Below are positions 5,247 to 6,877 of a stretch of DNA of 6,877 nucleotides, one piece after another. Under the pieces are notes generated by a model that was given only the letters and a program-made list of their open reading frames with translations, searched no databases and was not told the DNA's origin. This DNA is from Anaerolineae bacterium (lineage in GTDB: Bacteria; Chloroflexota; Anaerolineae; E26-bin7). The first letter of the stretch is position 1. Every line of letters begins with the position of its first letter. The position numbers and the translations under genes were made by a program. Location: NCBI GenBank assembly GCA_029933115.1, contig JAOZOT010000025.1, positions 12,276 to 19,152 of the forward strand, written 5' to 3'.

Positions 5247-5942
5247 ATGATTCAATGTCCAATGTGCGGAGCGCAGCTTCAAATTGAGGTGCGGTCCGGC
5301 GGGAGAGAATGGACACACCAGGATTGGTGCCAATATAGCCACACGGTAGGTTCAGGCACCGCCCCTACCATAGAGGCCGGGGCTTCATGGTACAGAAAAG
5401 AACCGGCGCGGCCACCTGTGGGGGCTGACGTCGGTGTCCCCGCCGCCTGGGCCGGGCTGACTGGTGTAGCCCTATCCCTTCTGAGTATCCCCGTGACCGT
5501 TTGGGCCAAATGGCCCTGGTGGGCGCCTCTGGTAATATTGGGCGGGGGTGCGGGATTGACATGGCTGGCGCTCCTGATCCGCTGGCAGAATCTGCTATGG
5601 AGGATTGAGGAGCTTGTGGGGAGCGATCTGGATGGCGATGAGGTTGTCGGAGAACCCCAAGCTGTCCGTGTTGAACTAGTTGAGCCGGAGAAGCGCCAGG
5701 TCAGATTCATTGACCTACCCGTGGATGATGGGACGCTGAAAGATGTCGCTGTTGCTGTCCTATTAGGCGGGCGCTCTTTCTCCCGTCGAGGATTGGCCGG
5801 AATCATCTCTGACGGAGATTTCCGAGGCTTACAGACGGCGATGTTGCAAGCTGGATTGGCACGCTATAGAGATGGCAAACCCAACGCCGGAACAGAGTTG
5901 ACGCCGGCCGGCCGCGCCATTTTACATCACTACCTACCCTGA
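5247..5942 (+). CDS. Zinc-finger, two-helix membrane protein with possible winged-helix tail
   Basis: A 231-residue protein; GGAGG at 5236-5240 is six bases before the ATG, 13 bases after the preceding gene. The N-terminus has MIQCPMC (Cys4, Cys7) and DWCQYSH (Cys28, His32), a CxxC...CxxxH set able to bind one zinc. Residues about 66-112 hold two hydrophobic segments (AAWAGLTGVALSLLSIPVTV and PLVILGGGAGLTWLALLI) joined by KWPWW, a probable helical hairpin placing both ends in the cytoplasm. After an acidic linker, residues about 163-230 (LKDVAVAVLLGGRSFSRRGL...LTPAGRAILHHYL) look like a winged helix: three helices, a short beta wing around ARYRDGKPN, then a 'LTPAGRAIL' helix of the kind that closes many such domains. 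No family recognised. The layout suggests a membrane-tethered DNA-binding protein. Confidence 0.7.
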   Translation: MIQCPMCGAQLQIEVRSGGREWTHQDWCQYSHTVGSGTAPTIEAGASWYRKEPARPPVGADVGVPAAWAGLTGVALSLLSIPVTVWAKWPWWAPLVILGGGAGLTWLALLIRWQNLLWRIEELVGSDLDGDEVVGEPQAVRVELVEPEKRQVRFIDLPVDDGTLKDVAVAVLLGGRSFSRRGLAGIISDGDFRGLQTAMLQAGLARYRDGKPNAGTELTPAGRAILHHYLP

Positions 5943-5947
5943 CAAGT

Positions 5948-6000
5948 GGGGTGGGGTGGGGTGGGTGGGGGACGGAGTAGCAACCCACCACCCCCCACCC
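5948..6000 (+). other. G-quadruplex-capable G-tract with complementary C-rich arm
   Basis: Positions 5948-5971 carry five runs of three to five G separated by single T bases (GGGGTGGGGTGGGG and on), a textbook G4 pattern on the coding strand. Positions 5984-6000 (CCCACCACCCCCCACCC) are roughly complementary and can fold back with a 14-base loop (5970-5983) into a G:C stem of about 15 pairs with small bulges. The two folds compete for the same G residues. The element lies just after a stop codon and upstream of the lipoprotein's ribosome site; no T-run follows, so it is not an intrinsic terminator on this strand. Confidence 0.7.
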
Positions 6001-6027
6001 TAGAGTAGGGGAGAGGAGGCAATGGTA

Positions 6028-6675
6028 ATGACTTGGAAACTTATGACCATCTCTCTGGCCTTGCTACTGCTGACGGCCTGTGGACCAGACCCCGTCAGGC
6101 AGGCAAAAGCGCACGCGATTTACTCAGAAGCAGACACACAAGCGGCGGCAACGGCAACGGCGGTAGCGATTCAGGAAAGGTCAGCCGGTGTGGCCATAGC
6201 GGCAACAGCGACAGCTATTGCCGATGAGGAAGCGGTGAGAGCAGCGACACGGGATGACCGCATAGCGCGGCAAGAGAATCTGATTTGGTGGAGCACGGTC
6301 GGCGGTGTGATCACTCTACTGGCCATTGCCATTTCGCTCTCTGTTGCTTCCGTCGGCGGGGCCATGGCTTTTACCCGCCGGGCAGGACTCCAGGCGCGCT
6401 TGGTCAGGTTGGATAGAGCGACTCGAACTTGGCCGGTTATGTTGGACATCAAGACGGGCTTGCTGGTGGACCTGGAGACGGGGGAACGGGCCAGATTGGG
6501 CGAAGTCAGCCAGCTTGATCATCGCCGCTTGATCATCAGTGGTCAGGTGCGAACAACAGGGCTTTTGGCCCAGGCTGCTACAGAAATAGCCAAATCTGCA
6601 AAGAGCCCGCAGCCCGGTGATATGCTGCCTGCCATCGGACAGAGTGTGCCGTTGCTCCAGGAAGAGGAGAGATGA
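6028..6675 (+). CDS. Lipoprotein with Ala/Thr-rich helix and a transmembrane segment
   Basis: From the ATG at 6028 the protein has 215 residues. GAGGAGG ends eight bases upstream of this ATG; the in-frame ATG at 6022 is only two bases away and is less likely. MTWKLMTISLALLLLTAC is a lipoprotein signal with lipobox LTAC and lipidated Cys18. Residues about 37-80 are an Ala/Thr-rich probable coiled coil with two similar units (AAATATAVAIQ and IAATATAIADE), a style common in chloroflexote surface lipoproteins. Residues about 86-115 form a membrane helix (WWSTVGGVITLLAIAISLSV), followed by positive TRRAGLQARLVR, so the last 100 residues are probably cytoplasmic. That domain (LDIKTGLLVDLETGERARLG) is not recognised. 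The result would be an extracellular loop anchored at both ends, plausible for an envelope-spanning complex. It is followed immediately by a secreted-protein gene. Confidence 0.72.
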   Translation: MTWKLMTISLALLLLTACGPDPVRQAKAHAIYSEADTQAAATATAVAIQERSAGVAIAATATAIADEEAVRAATRDDRIARQENLIWWSTVGGVITLLAIAISLSVASVGGAMAFTRRAGLQARLVRLDRATRTWPVMLDIKTGLLVDLETGERARLGEVSQLDHRRLIISGQVRTTGLLAQAATEIAKSAKSPQPGDMLPAIGQSVPLLQEEER

Positions 6676-6877
6676 TGATGCTTTACAAGATACTGGCTGT
6701 GATAGTGATGCTAATTGCGCTGTTTGCACTGCCAGGCTCGCTGCTGGCCGAGGGCACCCTGCAAGGAACCCAGGCCAACGTTGGGGCATTGTCGGTGTCG
6801 GCGTTGGGGCGCGTGGTCAAGGTTTGTCTTTTCCCTTACCGTCCCGGGCGGGTGTATTACTACATTGCTATTACAAA
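6672..6877 (+). CDS. Secreted protein, 5' part only (3' truncated by window edge)
   Basis: Three consecutive ATG codons (6672, 6675, 6678) open this frame; the first forms an ATGA overlap with the lipoprotein's stop. AGGAG at 6665-6669 is best spaced for 6675 or 6678, so the exact start is uncertain by two codons. The frame is open to the window's end (68 residues seen). The N-terminus is a signal peptide: MLYKILAVIVMLIALFALPG with a probable signal-peptidase-I site after SLLA. The mature start, EGTLQGTQANVGALSVSALG, is small-residue rich; the frame then reads KVCLFPYRPGRVYYYIAI. No family can be named from this fragment. It is coupled to the membrane block and probably exported or membrane-inserted. 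Confidence 0.65.
   Translation, partial: MMMLYKILAVIVMLIALFALPGSLLAEGTLQGTQANVGALSVSALGRVVKVCLFPYRPGRVYYYIAIT

Noticed and set aside
4890..5342. Minus-strand ORF of 150 codons with several Cys and His
   Set aside because: It crosses three well-supported plus-strand genes and its Cys/His residues show no ordered zinc-binding spacing.
5279..5806. Minus-strand ORF of 175 codons
   Set aside because: It lies wholly opposite the zinc-finger membrane protein; the protein is low complexity (Ser, Pro, Arg rich), without motif or good ribosome site, typical of an antisense shadow.
5940..5946. TGACAAG half-site resembling the TTGTCAGACAA operator
   Set aside because: Only five palindrome bases match and there is no partner half; chance match at a stop codon.
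5948..6000. Rho-independent terminator after the zinc-finger membrane protein
   Set aside because: A strong stem is possible, but no T-run follows on either strand, so it does not fit an intrinsic terminator.
6316..6789. Minus-strand ORF of 157 codons
   Set aside because: Opposite the lipoprotein and secreted-protein genes, which have clear signal sequences and ribosome sites; no recognisable domain in the reverse frame.
1..6877. tRNA, rRNA, CRISPR array, insertion-sequence ends
   Set aside because: No cloverleaf-like sequence, rRNA-like block, regularly spaced multi-copy repeat array, or terminal inverted repeats flanking a transposase were seen by eye.

Overview
The window is a compact, single-strand gene array: every supported gene reads on the + strand, most neighbours overlap or sit a few bases apart, and only two non-coding gaps exceed about 50 bases. 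The organism is most likely a bacterium of moderate GC content. The Ala/Thr-rich 'ATATA' lipoprotein near the right end is of a style common in Chloroflexota (for example Anaerolineae), so I tentatively favour that phylum; this is inference from protein style. The gene mix (FtsK-type DNA pump, serine-recombinase domain, ParM-like actin, small DNA-binding protein, envelope proteins) suggests a plasmid or integrative/conjugative element rather than core chromosome.

Left block (1-3186): the tail of an unrecognised gene runs into a 592-residue FtsK/SpoIIIE-family ATPase. That gene is joined by an ATGA stop/start overlap to an O-antigen-ligase-like polytopic membrane protein, which overlaps a 51-residue single-span membrane protein with a strong ribosome binding site. 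These four look like one operon. A 154-base gap (3187-3340) follows with three successive hairpins; the last resembles an intrinsic terminator but lies almost on top of the next ribosome binding site.

Middle block (3341-5233): a serine-recombinase catalytic domain without a DNA-binding domain overlaps a ParM/StbA-type actin-like ATPase. Next comes a small basic protein with an AT-hook-like motif followed by a probable ribbon-helix-helix, i.e. a candidate ParR. Its start codon lies inside a perfect 21-base direct repeat (two copies, period 29), each copy holding the palindrome TTGTCAGACAA next to an A6 tract. This is a good candidate operator or centromere, so the block reads as a type II (actin-type) partition cassette. 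An 81-residue protein of unknown function overlaps its end.

Right block (5247-6877): a zinc-finger/two-helix membrane protein with a possible winged-helix tail; a G-rich element able to form a G-quadruplex or a long hairpin; a lipoprotein that also has a transmembrane segment; and the start of a secreted protein. The likely theme is maintenance and movement of an element: pumping DNA, segregating copies and building an envelope-associated apparatus. The transfer role is inferred; no relaxase, VirB4 or pilin gene is visible in the window.
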